A DNA stretch of 55,688 bases, taken from an uncultured Acidimicrobiaceae bacterium (lineage in GTDB: Bacteria; Actinomycetota; Acidimicrobiia; Acidimicrobiales; SZUA-35). The position numbers were made by a program, and so were the translations under genes. Within the stretch, counting starts at the first letter, position 1. Every line of letters starts with the position of its first letter. The stretch spans positions 8,711-64,398 of the forward strand of contig CAMYLA010000054.1 in assembly GCA_947259095.1 (NCBI GenBank), read 5' to 3'. The notes beneath the pieces were generated by a model. The model worked only from the letters and a program-made list of their open reading frames with translations. It searched no databases and had not been told where the DNA came from. This document shows positions 7,767 to 17,474 of this stretch, one piece after another.

Positions 7767-8833
7767 GTCGGCCTCCGGTTCGCGACGACCTGGTCGCACT
7801 GTCCGGGTACCACTCGCCCCAGGTCGAGGTCGAGGTCCGCCTCAACACCAACGAAGCCCCCGAGCCGCCGCCGCCCGAGTTCGCGAAAGCGGTCGCCGAG
7901 GCGGTGGAGGGCCTGGCCTGGCATCGTTATCCCGATCGCTCGGCCATCGAGTTGCGCACCGCCATCGGCGCCCTCTACGACCTGCCGGCCACCCGGGTCT
8001 TCTGCGCCAACGGCTCGAACGAGGTTCTGCAGACGCTGCTGCTGACGTTCGCCGGCCCCGGTCGAAGCACCCTCACCTTCGAGCCGACCTACGCCCTGCA
8101 CAGCCACCTCAGCCGGATCACCGGCTCCCGGCCGCTGGCCGTCGACCGGCGAACCGACTTCAGCCTCGACCCCGACGACGCCGTCGCCGCAGTTCTCGCC
8201 AACCGGCCTGCCATCACCTTCCTCTGCTCACCGAACAACCCGACCGGGCTGGTGGAAACCCGGGACACGATCACGCGGGTGCTGGAAGCGGTCGGCGAGG
8301 TTGACGGGCTGCTGGTGGTCGACGAGGCCTACGGCGAGTTCGCCCCCCGCTCGGCCATCGACCTGCTCGACGAGGAGATCCCGCTGGTGGTGACCAAGAC
8401 CTACTCCAAGACCTGGGCCATGGCCGGCGCCCGGCTCGGCTACCTGCTGGGGCCGGCGTGGTTGGTCGAGAAACTGGAACTGGTGGTCCTGCCTTATCAT
8501 CTCGACTCGATGAAACAGGCCGCCGGGTTGGCTGCGCTGCGCTTCGTCGACGCCATGAACGCCAGGGTGGCGGGGATCGTCGAGGAGCGGGGTCGGCTGC
8601 AGGCCGAGCTGGGGGAGCTTGGGGCCGAGGTGTGGCCATCGGGATCCAACTTCGTGTTGTTCCGGCCGCCGATCCCCGGGGATCGGGTGTGGCAGGAGCT
8701 CGTCGATCACTCGGTCCTGGTTCGAAATACCGCCAGCTGGGAGCACCTCGACGGCTGCCTGCGGGTCACCGTCGGCACCGCGGAGGAGAATTCCCGTTTT
8801 CTCCGAGCGATGGCCGACATACTTGGGCCATGA
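7763..8833 (+). CDS. hisC: Histidinol-phosphate aminotransferase
   Basis: 356 residues, class I/II PLP aminotransferase. It carries LNTNEAP near the N-terminus, FCSPNNPTG in the PLP pocket, VVDEAYGEF, and the Schiff-base lysine in TKTYSKTWAMAGARLGY. It converts imidazole-acetol phosphate and glutamate to histidinol phosphate. Overlaps hisD and hisB by 4 nt on each side, which suggests translational coupling. Confidence 0.96.
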   Translation: MSRPPVRDDLVALSGYHSPQVEVEVRLNTNEAPEPPPPEFAKAVAEAVEGLAWHRYPDRSAIELRTAIGALYDLPATRVFCANGSNEVLQTLLLTFAGPGRSTLTFEPTYALHSHLSRITGSRPLAVDRRTDFSLDPDDAVAAVLANRPAITFLCSPNNPTGLVETRDTITRVLEAVGEVDGLLVVDEAYGEFAPRSAIDLLDEEIPLVVTKTYSKTWAMAGARLGYLLGPAWLVEKLELVVLPYHLDSMKQAAGLAALRFVDAMNARVAGIVEERGRLQAELGELGAEVWPSGSNFVLFRPPIPGDRVWQELVDHSVLVRNTASWEHLDGCLRVTVGTAEENSRFLRAMADILGP

Positions 8834-9435
8834 GCAACGCACCCGGCGGTCGGACAAGCACACTGAGCCGCTCCACCAAGGAAACCTCGATCGACGTGGC
8901 GATCGACCTCGACGGCACCGGTCGAACCGAGATCGACACCGGCATCCCGTTCTACGATCACATGCTCGACCAGCTCGGTCGCCACGGTTCGTTCGATCTG
9001 TCGGTCAAGGCCGACGGCGACCTGCACATAGACAGCCACCACACCGTCGAGGACACCGCCATCGTGCTGGGACAGGCCTTCGCCGAGGCCCTCGGCGACA
9101 AGATCGGGGTCCGGCGGTTCGCCAGTGGCCTCTACCCGCTCGACGAGGCGCTGGTCGAGGTTGCCCTCGATCTGTCCGGCCGGCCGTTCTTCGTCTGGAA
9201 CGTCGAGCTCCCGGAGTCGATTCCGCTCGGCAGCCCGCCGTTCGACCCCTCCCTGGCCGAGCATGCGATGCAGAGCTTCGCCACCAACGCCGGGATCACG
9301 CTCCATGTGTCGCTCAAGGATGGACGCAACGTTCACCACATCGTCGAAGCGGCGTTCAAGGGATTGGCCCGGTGCCTGCGGGATGCGGTCCGGGTCGAGG
9401 GCGGCGACGTCCCGTCGACCAAGGAGACGCTGTGA
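8830..9435 (+). CDS. hisB: Imidazoleglycerol-phosphate dehydratase (monofunctional)
   Basis: 201 residues, the length of the stand-alone IGPD and lacking the phosphatase half of the enterobacterial HisB. The two manganese-binding signatures are present: FYDHMLDQLGRHG with DSHHTVEDT, and in the second half HHIVEAAFKGLARCLRDA. Removes water from IGP to give imidazole-acetol phosphate. ATG overlaps the hisC stop. Confidence 0.96.
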   Translation: MSNAPGGRTSTLSRSTKETSIDVAIDLDGTGRTEIDTGIPFYDHMLDQLGRHGSFDLSVKADGDLHIDSHHTVEDTAIVLGQAFAEALGDKIGVRRFASGLYPLDEALVEVALDLSGRPFFVWNVELPESIPLGSPPFDPSLAEHAMQSFATNAGITLHVSLKDGRNVHHIVEAAFKGLARCLRDAVRVEGGDVPSTKETL

Positions 9436-10100
9436 TGGCGGCGGCTTCGTCGACCGGGCCCGCCCAGGGGTCGGTCAGGCCAACCGTGGCGGTGCTCGAC
9501 TACGGCATCGGCAACCTCCGGTCGGCCCAGAAGGCGCTCCAGCGGGTGGGGGCCGACGCCAGCCTCACCGCCGACCCCGACGTCATCGAGCGGGCCGACG
9601 GCGTGGTCCTGCCTGGGGTCGGCAACTTCGGCGCCTGTATGAACGCCCTGGTCGACACCGGGCTGGCCGACCAGGCTCGCAAGGTCGCAGAGCGGGGCCA
9701 GCCGTTCATGGGCATCTGCGTCGGCATGCAGATGCTGTACGACGGCTCCGACGAGTCGCCGGACGTTCCAGGCCTCGGCATCCTCCCCGGCCGGATCACC
9801 TGGTTGCCGGACACGGTCAAACGGCCCCAGATGCAGTGGAACAAACTGGATTGCGTCGACCACCCGTTGCTCGAGGGACTGCAGGACGCCTGGGTCTACT
9901 TCGTCCACAGCCTGGCCCCGGCCACGGACCGCCACGTGATCGCCACCACCGACTATGGCGGGCCGGTGGTCGCCGCAGTGGCCGACGACAACGTCTACGC
10001 CACCCAGTTCCACCCCGAGAAGTCTGCCGCAGGGGGTCTCCGCCTGCTGTCGAACTTCGTCGGGTTGTGCAACACCCGACCGCCGAAGCAGCGGTCGTGA
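9435..10100 (+). CDS. hisH: Imidazole glycerol phosphate synthase, glutaminase subunit
   Basis: 221 residues, class I glutamine amidotransferase. The nucleophile is Cys95 in MGICVGMQMLYDGSDE; the His-Glu pair is in QFHPEKS near residue 193. It supplies ammonia to HisF. The ATG at 9435 follows AAGGAG by 8 nt and shares a base with the hisB stop; the GTG just before it is the alternative. An N-terminal tail of about 16 residues precedes the TVAVLDYGIGNL start of the domain. Confidence 0.95.
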   Translation: MAAASSTGPAQGSVRPTVAVLDYGIGNLRSAQKALQRVGADASLTADPDVIERADGVVLPGVGNFGACMNALVDTGLADQARKVAERGQPFMGICVGMQMLYDGSDESPDVPGLGILPGRITWLPDTVKRPQMQWNKLDCVDHPLLEGLQDAWVYFVHSLAPATDRHVIATTDYGGPVVAAVADDNVYATQFHPEKSAAGGLRLLSNFVGLCNTRPPKQRS

Positions 10101-10849
10101 AGCTGTACCCGGCAATCGATCTGCGGGAGGGGCGCTGTGTCCGCCTGTACCAGGGTGACTACGACCGCCAAACCACCTATGGCGACGATCCGGTGGCCCA
10201 GGCCGAGGCGTTCGTCGCCGAGGGGGCCGAGATCCTGCATGTGGTCGACCTCGACGCCGCCCGGACCGGTCAGCCGACCAACCGACCGGTGATCGGCGCC
10301 ATCTGCGCCGCCCTCGACGTGCCGGTCCAGGTCGGCGGCGGTGTCCGCTCGGTCGAGGCGGCCGAGGGTCTGTTCGAGCTCGGTGTCGACCGGGTTGTCA
10401 TCGGCACCGCGGCCATCGAGAATCCGGAGCTGGTGGTTGCGTTGGCTCGGCGTGGTCGATCGATCGTCGTCGGCATCGATGCCAGGGGCGACAACGTGGC
10501 CACGCACGGCTGGACCACCGATTCCGGCCATACCGTCGACCAGTTGGCCAACAGATTCGCCACCGCCGGAGTCAATGCCCTGGTGGTCACCGAGATCAGC
10601 CGGGACGGTACGCTCGAGGGCCCGGACGTCGGCGGCCTGTCGCAGTTGTTGTCCGTGACCGACGTGCCCATCATCGCCTCGGGCGGCGTCGGCACCCTCG
10701 ACGATCTCCGCACGCTGTCGAAGATCGAGGTCTCGATCGATGACGGAGCCGATGCCGGGACCACACGATCGCTGACCGGAGCGATCGTCGGGCGGGCTCT
10801 CTACGAGGGACGTTTCTCGGTCTCGCAGGCATTGGAGGCGATCGGGTGA
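10097..10849 (+). CDS. hisA: Phosphoribosylformimino-AICAR-P isomerase HisA
   Basis: 250 residues, a (beta/alpha)8 barrel with [14 protein letters not shown] (general-base Asp), VQVGGGVR and IASGGVG phosphate loops. It isomerises ProFAR to PRFAR. In many actinobacteria this gene encodes PriA, which also does the TrpF reaction. Here the residue before the conserved Gly-Trp (THGWTTDSG) is His rather than the Arg of the PriA RGW motif, and a separate trpF is present, so a HisA-only enzyme is more likely. GTG start overlaps hisH by 4 nt. Confidence 0.92.
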   Translation: MKLYPAIDLREGRCVRLYQGDYDRQTTYGDDPVAQAEAFVAEGAEILHVVDLDAARTGQPTNRPVIGAICAALDVPVQVGGGVRSVEAAEGLFELGVDRVVIGTAAIENPELVVALARRGRSIVVGIDARGDNVATHGWTTDSGHTVDQLANRFATAGVNALVVTEISRDGTLEGPDVGGLSQLLSVTDVPIIASGGVGTLDDLRTLSKIEVSIDDGADAGTTRSLTGAIVGRALYEGRFSVSQALEAIG

Positions 10850-10904
10850 GAACACCGTCCACGAGTCCAACCGGGCCCGCCCGGAACCGGAAAGGATCGA
10901 ACCG

Positions 10905-11705
10905 ATGCGAGTGATCCGGGTCATCCCCTGTCTCGATGTCGCCGACGGCCGTGTGGTCAAGGGGGTGAACTTCGTCAACCTCCGCGATGCCGGGGATCCG
11001 GTAGAGCTGGCCGCCCTCTACGACCGCCAGGGGGCGGACGAGCTGGTGTTCCTCGATATCGGAGCCACCCATGAGAACCGCGACACCACGGTGGCCATGG
11101 CCACCGCGGTGGCCGAGCAGGTGTTCATCCCGTTCACCATCGGCGGCGGCATACGGTCGGTCGACGACGCCCGCAGCCTGCTTCGGGCCGGGGCGGACAA
11201 GGTCTCGATCAACTCAGCGGCGGTGGCCCGACCGGAACTGGTGGCCGAGATCGCAACCGAATTCGGTTCCCAGTGCTGCGTGGTGGCCATCGACGGCCGC
11301 CGAGCCGGGGCTGCCGGTGCCGGGGACGGCGACGGCCCCGATCTGGAATCGGGCTACGAGGTCTACACCCACGGGGGCCGCCAGCCGACCGGGCTCGATG
11401 TGGTGGCCTGGGCCCGTCGGGTCGTCGAGCTCGGGGCGGGGGAGATCCTGTTGACCTCCATGGACCGCGACGGCACCCGGGAGGGCTTCGACCATCCGAT
11501 GACTCGGGCCGTTGCCGAGGCGGTCTCGGTACCGGTGATCGCCTCCGGCGGCGTCGGGTCGGTCCAGGACCTGGCGCCGGGTGTCACCGAAGGGGGAGCA
11601 GACGCCGTGCTGGCGGCCAGCATCTTCCACTTCGCCGAGGCGAGCATCGCCGATGCCAAAATGGCCATGACTGCGGCCGGGATCACCGTCCGCCCTGCTG
11701 ATTGA
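10905..11705 (+). CDS. hisF: Imidazole glycerol phosphate synthase, cyclase subunit
   Basis: 266 residues, beta/alpha barrel partner of His[19 protein letters not shown] holds the catalytic Asp of strand 1, FTIGGGIRS the first phosphate site, [15 protein letters not shown] the second catalytic Asp, and IASGGVGS the second phosphate site. A Gly/Ala/Asp-rich insertion of about 12 residues sits near residue 130. Separated from hisA by 55 bp with GGAAAGGA before the ATG, so it belongs to the same operon. Confidence 0.95.
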   Translation: MRVIRVIPCLDVADGRVVKGVNFVNLRDAGDPVELAALYDRQGADELVFLDIGATHENRDTTVAMATAVAEQVFIPFTIGGGIRSVDDARSLLRAGADKVSINSAAVARPELVAEIATEFGSQCCVVAIDGRRAGAAGAGDGDGPDLESGYEVYTHGGRQPTGLDVVAWARRVVELGAGEILLTSMDRDGTREGFDHPMTRAVAEAVSVPVIASGGVGSVQDLAPGVTEGGADAVLAASIFHFAEASIADAKMAMTAAGITVRPAD

Positions 11706-11741
11706 TCGTCGGCCGGTGACCGTGCGGTGATCGGGCGCCGC

Positions 11742-12383
11742 TCAGTGGTCGGTGAGTTCGTGGAGCAGTCCGGTGGCGGTGGTACACACGGTGTCGAGGC
11801 CGACGGCGAAGAAGTGGTTCGCCCCGTCGGCGGCGGTGATCTCGCAGTTGGTCCACCGATCGGTGGCCTCCCGGGCCTGATCCGGTGGGCGGAAGTCGTC
11901 CTGGGATCCGGTCACGATCCGTTTCGGTCGGGGATCGGTGCCGGCCACCATGTCCTCCATCGGCACCACCCGCAGTGGGGGAGCGACGGCCAACCAGCCG
12001 GCGATCCGCCGGTCGTCGACCGCCAGCGACACGTCGGCCCCGAACGAGTACCCGGCCACGATGAGCGGGACATCGGGCCAGCGGCCGGTGAGCTCCTCGA
12101 TCGCCGCCAGTACGTCGAGCCGCTCGTCGTTGCCCTTGTCATGGTGGCCTTCGGAGCCGCCGCTGCCACGGAAGTTGAACCGTACACAGGCCACCCCGGC
12201 CAGACCGAGGTGCTCGTACAGGGTGCTCACCACGTTGTTGAACATGTCACCGCCGTACAGCGGATGGGGGTGACAGATCACAGCCGTGGCCACCGGGTCC
12301 TCGTGGGTCCACAACTGGGCTCGGAGGGCCAACCCGTCGGCGGTCCGCAGCGTCACAGCTTCGTCGCTTCGATCGTCGGCCAT
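11742..12383 (-). CDS. Alpha/beta hydrolase, short dienelactone-hydrolase-like type
   Basis: 213 residues. The early stretch CHPHPLYGGDMFNNVV and FNFRGSGGSEG match the small family of alpha/beta hydrolases often annotated 'alpha/beta hydrolase, YpfH/PA-type' with an HPHP loop. The nucleophile elbow is GYSFGAD; TGSQDDFRPP carries the likely acid and GANHFF the His. The natural substrate is unknown. The ATG at 12383 is chosen because the longer frame starts inside the divergent promoter region before groES. It is convergent with hisF, 36 bp away. Confidence 0.8.
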   Translation of the reverse strand: MADDRSDEAVTLRTADGLALRAQLWTHEDPVATAVICHPHPLYGGDMFNNVVSTLYEHLGLAGVACVRFNFRGSGGSEGHHDKGNDERLDVLAAIEELTGRWPDVPLIVAGYSFGADVSLAVDDRRIAGWLAVAPPLRVVPMEDMVAGTDPRPKRIVTGSQDDFRPPDQAREATDRWTNCEITAADGANHFFAVGLDTVCTTATGLLHELTDH

Positions 12384-12494
12384 CGACTCCGACGCTAGTG
12401 CGCCTCCGGAGCGACGCAAATCGACGTGTGGACACCTAACCTGAACGGGCGGGCCGGTCCGGTTCGCTTGCACCCGACGTGATGGAGTACCTCG

Positions 12495-12920
12495 TTGTCA
12501 GGATCAGGTTCGATCTCAACCGATCAGGAAACCGCGGCGGAACCGGTCGAGGGCGAGGCCACCCCGGATCCGACCCCCCGCCGGGCCTCCAAGGGCCCCA
12601 AGCGGGAGAAGCTCCCGATCAAGATGCTCAACGACCGCATCCTGGTTCAGCTCGAAGGCCCCGACGGTGAGCGAAAGTCGACGGGTGGCATCCTGATCCC
12701 GGCCACCGCCCAGGTCGGCAAGCGTCTGACGTGGGCCGAGGTGGTTGCCGCCGGGCCGAGTGTGCGTTCGATGGAGCTCGGGGATCGAGTCCTGTTCAAC
12801 CCCGAGGACCGCTACGAGGTCGAAGTCGGCGGTCACGACTACATCATCCTGCGCGAGCGCGACATCCATGCCGTGGCCGCCGAGCGACTCGACGACTCAC
12901 CGACCGGGCTCTACCTCTAG
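12495..12920 (+). CDS. GroES-like co-chaperonin with N-terminal extension
   Basis: 141 residues. Residues from about 42 onward follow the Cpn10 fold: [10 protein letters not shown], the mobile-loop-like [12 protein letters not shown] (GroEL-binding segment), GDRVLFN and [12 protein letters not shown]. The first 40 residues are an acidic and Pro-rich extension not found in GroES. The usual 'P-L-x-D-R' start is LND-R here, so it may be a divergent paralogue rather than the main groES; no groEL is in the window. The TTG start at 12495 has GGAG 7 nt upstream and no in-frame ATG precedes the domain. Confidence 0.8.
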   Translation: MSGSGSISTDQETAAEPVEGEATPDPTPRRASKGPKREKLPIKMLNDRILVQLEGPDGERKSTGGILIPATAQVGKRLTWAEVVAAGPSVRSMELGDRVLFNPEDRYEVEVGGHDYIILRERDIHAVAAERLDDSPTGLYL

Positions 12921-12992
12921 CTCCAGTTGCCGGCGGTCCCGGACCGTCCGGCGGAGCGATGAAAATCGACCCCGGCCCCCAGGTTGGACCGG

Positions 12993-12998
12993 TACCCT
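12993..12998 (+). promoter_or_regulatory. Putative -10 box of hisI (leaderless type)
   Basis: TACCCT followed by 7 nt and the hisI ATG at 13006. Confidence 0.4.
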
Positions 12999-13005
12999 GC
13001 ACCCC

Positions 13006-13362
13006 ATGCCTGAGGCTCAACCGATCGCGCCCTCCCCGGAGCAGCTGGAGGCGGTGACCTACAACGAAGACGGCCTGGTGCCGGCCATCGTGCAGGACGA
13101 CGCCACCGGCCATGTGCTGATGATGGCCTGGATGAACGCCGAGACCCTGGCCCAGTCGCTGGCCGAGGGTCGAACCGTGTTCTGGAGCCGTTCCCGCCAG
13201 GAGGTGTGGCGAAAAGGCGACACCTCGGGTGATCGGCAGTGGATCCGCAGCGCCGCCTACGACTGCGACGGCGACACGCTGCTGTTCCGGGTCGAGCAGG
13301 AGGGCGATGGGGCCTGCCACACCGGCGAATACAGCTGTTTCCACCGTCCGTTCGGTGCCTAG
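13006..13362 (+). CDS. hisI: Phosphoribosyl-AMP cyclohydrolase
   Basis: 118 residues, the stand-alone PRA-CH without the HisE half. [12 protein letters not shown], the [17 protein letters not shown] stretch, the magnesium-binding DCDGDTLL and the zinc-binding Cys in [11 protein letters not shown] are present. It opens the ring of PR-AMP in the third step of histidine synthesis. It has its own leaderless-type -10 box and is 63 bp upstream of trpE, linking the two pathways as in Mycobacterium tuberculosis. Confidence 0.95.
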   Translation: MPEAQPIAPSPEQLEAVTYNEDGLVPAIVQDDATGHVLMMAWMNAETLAQSLAEGRTVFWSRSRQEVWRKGDTSGDRQWIRSAAYDCDGDTLLFRVEQEGDGACHTGEYSCFHRPFGA

Positions 13363-13425
13363 GTCGGCCCCGGGGGCCGGCACCGAGCCGGCCGCGACGT
13401 TTGTACCGATGAAGGCCCCAGCGCC

Positions 13426-14952
13426 GTGACGACCACCCGGGAAGAGTTCAGAACCCTGGCCAGGACGTACCGGGCGGTGCCGGTCCATCGCGAGCTCCTG
13501 GCCGACCTGACCACGCCGCTGGCCGCCTTCATGCGCTGTGTCGGTGACGAGCCCGGCTTCTGCCTCGAGTCGGTGGAGAACGGGGAGCGGTGGAGCCGCT
13601 TCAGCTTCGTCGGCCGGCGACCCCATGCCTCGCTGGTGGCGACCGGCAACGAGGTCACGATCACCGGCAACCTCCCGGACACCGACCTGCCGACCGACAA
13701 GGGCATCCTGGCGCCGCTGGAAATGCTGCTCGACCGGTACCAGGCGCCTCGGCTGGCCGAGCTGCCACCGCTGACCGCAGGCCTGGTCGGCTACCTGGGC
13801 TACGACGTCGTCCGGGAGGTCGAGCGGCTACCGAACCCGCCCACCGACGACAACGGGTACCCGGACGCCGTGCTCGATGTGATCGGGGAACTGGCGGTGT
13901 TCGATCACTGGCGGCAGCGGGTCACCCTGGTGGCGGTGGCGCTGCTCGGCCCCGATCCCGACGATGCCGAGGTGGACGCCGCCTACGACGATGCGCTGGC
14001 CCGGTTGGAGCAACTGGCCATCGATGGGGCCAAGCCGTTGGACGAGCCGATGTTGGCCCCGCCGAACGACCGGACGGCCGGTGAGGGACTGGATCCGAGC
14101 CGGTTCAAGACCTCGCTCAGCTCCGACCTGTACATGGCCGCCGTGGATGCGGCCAAGGAGCACATCCGGGCCGGCGACATCTTCCAGGTCGTGCTGTCGA
14201 AGCGCTACGACTTCGACCTCGACGCCGAGCCGCTCGACGTCTATCGGGCCCTGCGACAGCTCAACCCCAGCCCCTACATGTACTTCATCCGCCAACCGGC
14301 GCTGACCCTGGTCGGCTGTTCACCGGAACCGCTGGTCCAGGTCCAGGACGGGCGGGTCATCTCCCGACCGATCGCCGGCACCCGCCAGCGGGGCCGGACC
14401 GACGAACACGATCGCCTGATGGCCGCCGAGCTCAGCGAGGATCCCAAGGAGCGGGCCGAACACGTGATGCTGGTCGATCTGGCACGCAACGATGTCGGCC
14501 GGGTGGTGGAGTACGGGTCGTTGACGATCGACGAGATGATGGTGCTGGAGCGCTACAGCCACGTGATGCACCTGACCTCCCAGGTCTCGGGCCGGCTGGC
14601 CGATGGCCGCTCCACCATCGACGTCCTGCGAGCCACCCTGCCGGCCGGCACCGTGTCCGGAGCGCCCAAGGTCCGGGCCATGGAGATCATCGACGATCTG
14701 GAGCCCCGCAAGCGCGGACCGTACGCCGGGGTCGTCGGCTATCTGGACTTCTCCGGCAACCTCGACACCGCCATCGCCATCCGGACGATGTTCTGCGGCG
14801 CCGATCGGGCGTCGGTCCAGGCCGGGGCCGGAGTGGTGGCCGACAGCGTGCCCGAGCTGGAGGACAAGGAGTGCTGGAACAAGGCCAAGGCGCTGCTGGC
14901 GGCCCTGGAACCGGCCCGGTCGATGGCCCGTGACCGCCAGGCCCGCCGCTGA
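13426..14952 (+). CDS. trpE: Anthranilate synthase component I
   Basis: 508 residues. Converts chorismate to anthranilate, with ammonia supplied by TrpG. The Trp feedback-binding element FCLESVENGERWSRFSFVG begins near residue 45 (the ES motif of allosterically inhibited TrpE). The chorismate-binding domain includes SPEPLVQV, the RPIAGTRQRG loop, AEHVMLVDLARND, and PAGTVSGAPKVRAMEII. GTG start. No trpG or trpD is next to it. No Trp-rich leader peptide was seen in the 63 bp before it. Confidence 0.95.
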   Translation: MTTTREEFRTLARTYRAVPVHRELLADLTTPLAAFMRCVGDEPGFCLESVENGERWSRFSFVGRRPHASLVATGNEVTITGNLPDTDLPTDKGILAPLEMLLDRYQAPRLAELPPLTAGLVGYLGYDVVREVERLPNPPTDDNGYPDAVLDVIGELAVFDHWRQRVTLVAVALLGPDPDDAEVDAAYDDALARLEQLAIDGAKPLDEPMLAPPNDRTAGEGLDPSRFKTSLSSDLYMAAVDAAKEHIRAGDIFQVVLSKRYDFDLDAEPLDVYRALRQLNPSPYMYFIRQPALTLVGCSPEPLVQVQDGRVISRPIAGTRQRGRTDEHDRLMAAELSEDPKERAEHVMLVDLARNDVGRVVEYGSLTIDEMMVLERYSHVMHLTSQVSGRLADGRSTIDVLRATLPAGTVSGAPKVRAMEIIDDLEPRKRGPYAGVVGYLDFSGNLDTAIAIRTMFCGADRASVQAGAGVVADSVPELEDKECWNKAKALLAALEPARSMARDRQARR

Positions 14953-15091
14953 CGGGTCCACCGGGGAAGCGGCGCCGACGCCGGCTCCCCGCGGGGTGGT
15001 CCGCCGGTTCCGGCCACCGACCGGCCAACCGGTGGTGGCGCGATCCCCGCTCGGCGGTGTCGGGCCGGCCCCGGGCTGCCAGAATGGGAGC

Positions 15092-16036
15092 GTGATCGAT
15101 CTCCGGACCGCCGAACAGCTCGCCTTCGACGATGTGGTGGCCGTTGCCGGCCACCGGGACCTGCTCCGGGTCCGGGGGGCGGACGCCGCCTCCTATCTCC
15201 ACGGCCAGGTCAGCCAGGATGTCGAGGGGTTGGCCGTCGGCGCCTCGAGCTGGACACTCCTGCTTCAACCCCAGGGCAAGGTCGACGCCTGGCTCCGGCT
15301 GCATCGGCGGGCCGAGGACGAGTTCTGGCTGGACGTCGACGCCGGTTTCGGCCCGAGGGCCAAGGAACGGCTGGACCGATTCAAACTCCGGGTCGATGCC
15401 GAGATCGAGCTGCGTACCGTGCCGGCCCTGATGCTGCGAGGCCCGAATTCGCAGCGTTCGGCCCAGGACGCAGCCGACGCCCTGGTGGGCCTGTCCGCAT
15501 CCTGGGGTGGCCTGGAGGGGGTCGACCTCATCGATCCGGCGCTACTCGATCAACCGGACGACGTGTCCCAACCGGACGTCTCGGCCTGGCTGCCGGCAGG
15601 GGTTGCCCAGGGGCCGGCGGAAACGGTTGATCTGCTCCGGGTCCGCCAGGGCCTTCCCGCCATGGGGCGCGAACTCGACGAGTCGACCATCCCCGCCGCG
15701 GCCGGCATCGTTGAACCGTCGGTCGATTTCACCAAGGGCTGCTACGTCGGCCAGGAGCTGGTGGCCCGGATCGACTCCCGGGGCAACAACACCCCGACCA
15801 GGCTGTACGGCCTGCGGTTCGTCGGCCCCGAGATCCCCGATGTCGGAGCGGAGCTGACGCTCGACGACTCGGTGGCGGGCAGGGTCACCACGGTGGCGGT
15901 GTCGCCGAGCCTGGGACCGATCGGTCTGGCCTATTTGAGGCGGGCGGTGGAGGTCCCGGCATCGCTGGTGGCGACGTCTCCCGATGGCCGCTCCCAGACG
16001 GTGGAGGCGATCGAACTGCCCGATCCGGCGGGCTGA
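15092..16036 (+). CDS. ygfZ: YgfZ/GcvT-like folate-binding protein
   Basis: 314 residues. Homologous to the tetrahydrofolate-binding GcvT fold; the family signature K-G-C-Y-x-G-Q-E is present as TKGCYVGQELVAR near residue 222. YgfZ helps assemble or repair Fe-S clusters in some enzymes, and radical-SAM proteins such as RlmN and MiaB are known beneficiaries in other bacteria. GTG at 15092 chosen from the start of homology (IDLRTAEQ). It overlaps the sensor kinase gene tail-to-tail by 106 bp. Confidence 0.88.
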   Translation: MIDLRTAEQLAFDDVVAVAGHRDLLRVRGADAASYLHGQVSQDVEGLAVGASSWTLLLQPQGKVDAWLRLHRRAEDEFWLDVDAGFGPRAKERLDRFKLRVDAEIELRTVPALMLRGPNSQRSAQDAADALVGLSASWGGLEGVDLIDPALLDQPDDVSQPDVSAWLPAGVAQGPAETVDLLRVRQGLPAMGRELDESTIPAAAGIVEPSVDFTKGCYVGQELVARIDSRGNNTPTRLYGLRFVGPEIPDVGAELTLDDSVAGRVTTVAVSPSLGPIGLAYLRRAVEVPASLVATSPDGRSQTVEAIELPDPAG

Positions 16037-17451
16037 CCGGCCGCCGGTTCCCCGCCACCGGCTCGGACCCGGGGCAGCGCCAGACGTAACCAGGCCCCGC
16101 CATCGGGGTTGTTGCCTGCGCCGACGTGGCCGCCCATGGCGTTGGCCAGCTCTCGGACGATGGCAAGGCCGAGCCCGGTCGGATTCTCGGCCCGCTCCGG
16201 TTGGGCCGCACCGGTGTAGAGCCGATCGAAGATATGGGGCAGGTCGACTTCGGGGATGCCTGGGCCGTCGTCGCTGACCGACACCATGGCCCAACCGTCG
16301 CCGACCTCGACCGCGACCTCGATCCTCGATTCGGCGAACTTGATGGCATTGTCGATCAGGTTGGCGATGGCCTGGGCGGTCCGGTCGCTGTCGGCGGACA
16401 CCAGCGCCGCCTCGACCCCGGTCCGGGTCAGGGTGATGCCGTGGTGGCCGGCCTGGTTGGCGAGCCCGGCCACCGTCCTGCCCGCCACCACCGACAGGTC
16501 GAACTGGCGAATATTGAGCCGGAACCGGTTGGCGTCGAGTCTGGCCAGATCCAGGAGGTCGCCGACCAGGCGGTCGAGCCGTCGTGCGTGATTGCCGATC
16601 ACGTCACCGGCGGCCCGGGGATCGGTGACCGCGCCGTCGCTCAAGCCCTCGGCATAGCCGGCGATGGCGGTCAACGGGGTCTTCAGGTCGTGGGAGATCG
16701 ACATGAGGAACTGCCGATCGAGGGCCTTCGATCGCTGCAGGTCGGCTGCCATCTGGTTGACGGCGTGGCCGAGGTCGGCCACTTCGTCGTTGCCTCTTGG
16801 CTCGACCCGGGCCGCCAGATCGCCGGCGGCGATGGCCGCCGTCGTGGATTTGATGGCCGTGATCGGGTCGGTCAATCGCCTGGCCAGCAGCGTGCCGGCC
16901 ACCAGGGCGCCGACCAGCACGATCGCGCTCGACAACAGGAACCAGGCCACCGCCTGGCTGGACACCGCACTGACCCGCTGGCCGACGGCGATGGCCGGTT
17001 GGACATCGGGTTGGCGAATCAGGCCGGGGCCGGCAAGTAGCCGGAAGCCGAACACCGTCCGGTCGAGTGAGACCACCACCGTCTCCCCGTCGGCCAGGGC
17101 CGCCAGTTGCTCCTCATCGAGCTCGATGGGGGGGAGGGGCGGCGCAGCCTGGGGGCCACGGCGGCGCTGCCGGTCGGCCAGCGAGACCACGGTGCCGTCG
17201 TCGCCGACCAGCACCGGTTCTGCGAAGTCCAGCCCCAGATCCCGCCGTGACCCGAACAGCAGCGCCTCGACCTGGCGATCGGACCGGCCGGAGTCGCCGA
17301 GGAACCCGGCCACCACGTTCAGGCCCCGTCGGACCTGGTCCTCGGCGCTGCTCCTGGCCCCGAGCTGGGCCATGGCCAACACCCCGAACCCGACCAGCAC
17401 GATCGAGACCAGGGCGGTCAGGGTGAGGGCGATGGTCAAGCGTCGCTGCAT
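15931..17451 (-). CDS. Sensor histidine kinase (HAMP-HisKA-HATPase)
   Basis: 506 residues. Transmembrane segment near 10-30, an extracytoplasmic domain of about 130 residues with a Pro-rich loop, a second transmembrane segment near 168-190, HAMP, HisKA with the phosphorylated His254 in SISHDLKTPL, then the ATPase domain with the N box (LIDNAIKF), G1 (DDGPGIP) and G2 (GLGLAIV). It partners the response regulator 23 bp upstream in transcription order. The last about 35 residues after ALPRV are encoded opposite the 3' end of ygfZ and are low-complexity; they are probably a dispensable tail. The stimulus is unknown. Confidence 0.92.
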   Translation of the reverse strand: MQRRLTIALTLTALVSIVLVGFGVLAMAQLGARSSAEDQVRRGLNVVAGFLGDSGRSDRQVEALLFGSRRDLGLDFAEPVLVGDDGTVVSLADRQRRRGPQAAPPLPPIELDEEQLAALADGETVVVSLDRTVFGFRLLAGPGLIRQPDVQPAIAVGQRVSAVSSQAVAWFLLSSAIVLVGALVAGTLLARRLTDPITAIKSTTAAIAAGDLAARVEPRGNDEVADLGHAVNQMAADLQRSKALDRQFLMSISHDLKTPLTAIAGYAEGLSDGAVTDPRAAGDVIGNHARRLDRLVGDLLDLARLDANRFRLNIRQFDLSVVAGRTVAGLANQAGHHGITLTRTGVEAALVSADSDRTAQAIANLIDNAIKFAESRIEVAVEVGDGWAMVSVSDDGPGIPEVDLPHIFDRLYTGAAQPERAENPTGLGLAIVRELANAMGGHVGAGNNPDGGAWLRLALPRVRAGGGEPAAGQPAGSGSSIASTVWERPSGDVATSDAGTSTARLK

Positions 17452-17474
17452 GGCTCAGGCCGGATGGTTCTTCA

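Noticed and set aside
13363..13425. Trp leader peptide before trpE
   Set aside because: No small ORF with tandem Trp codons in the 63 bp.
16037..16349. Alternative minus-strand frame ending the kinase earlier
   Set aside because: Other frames run even further, and no single-base change near ALPRV gives an early stop, so I kept the overlapping tail.
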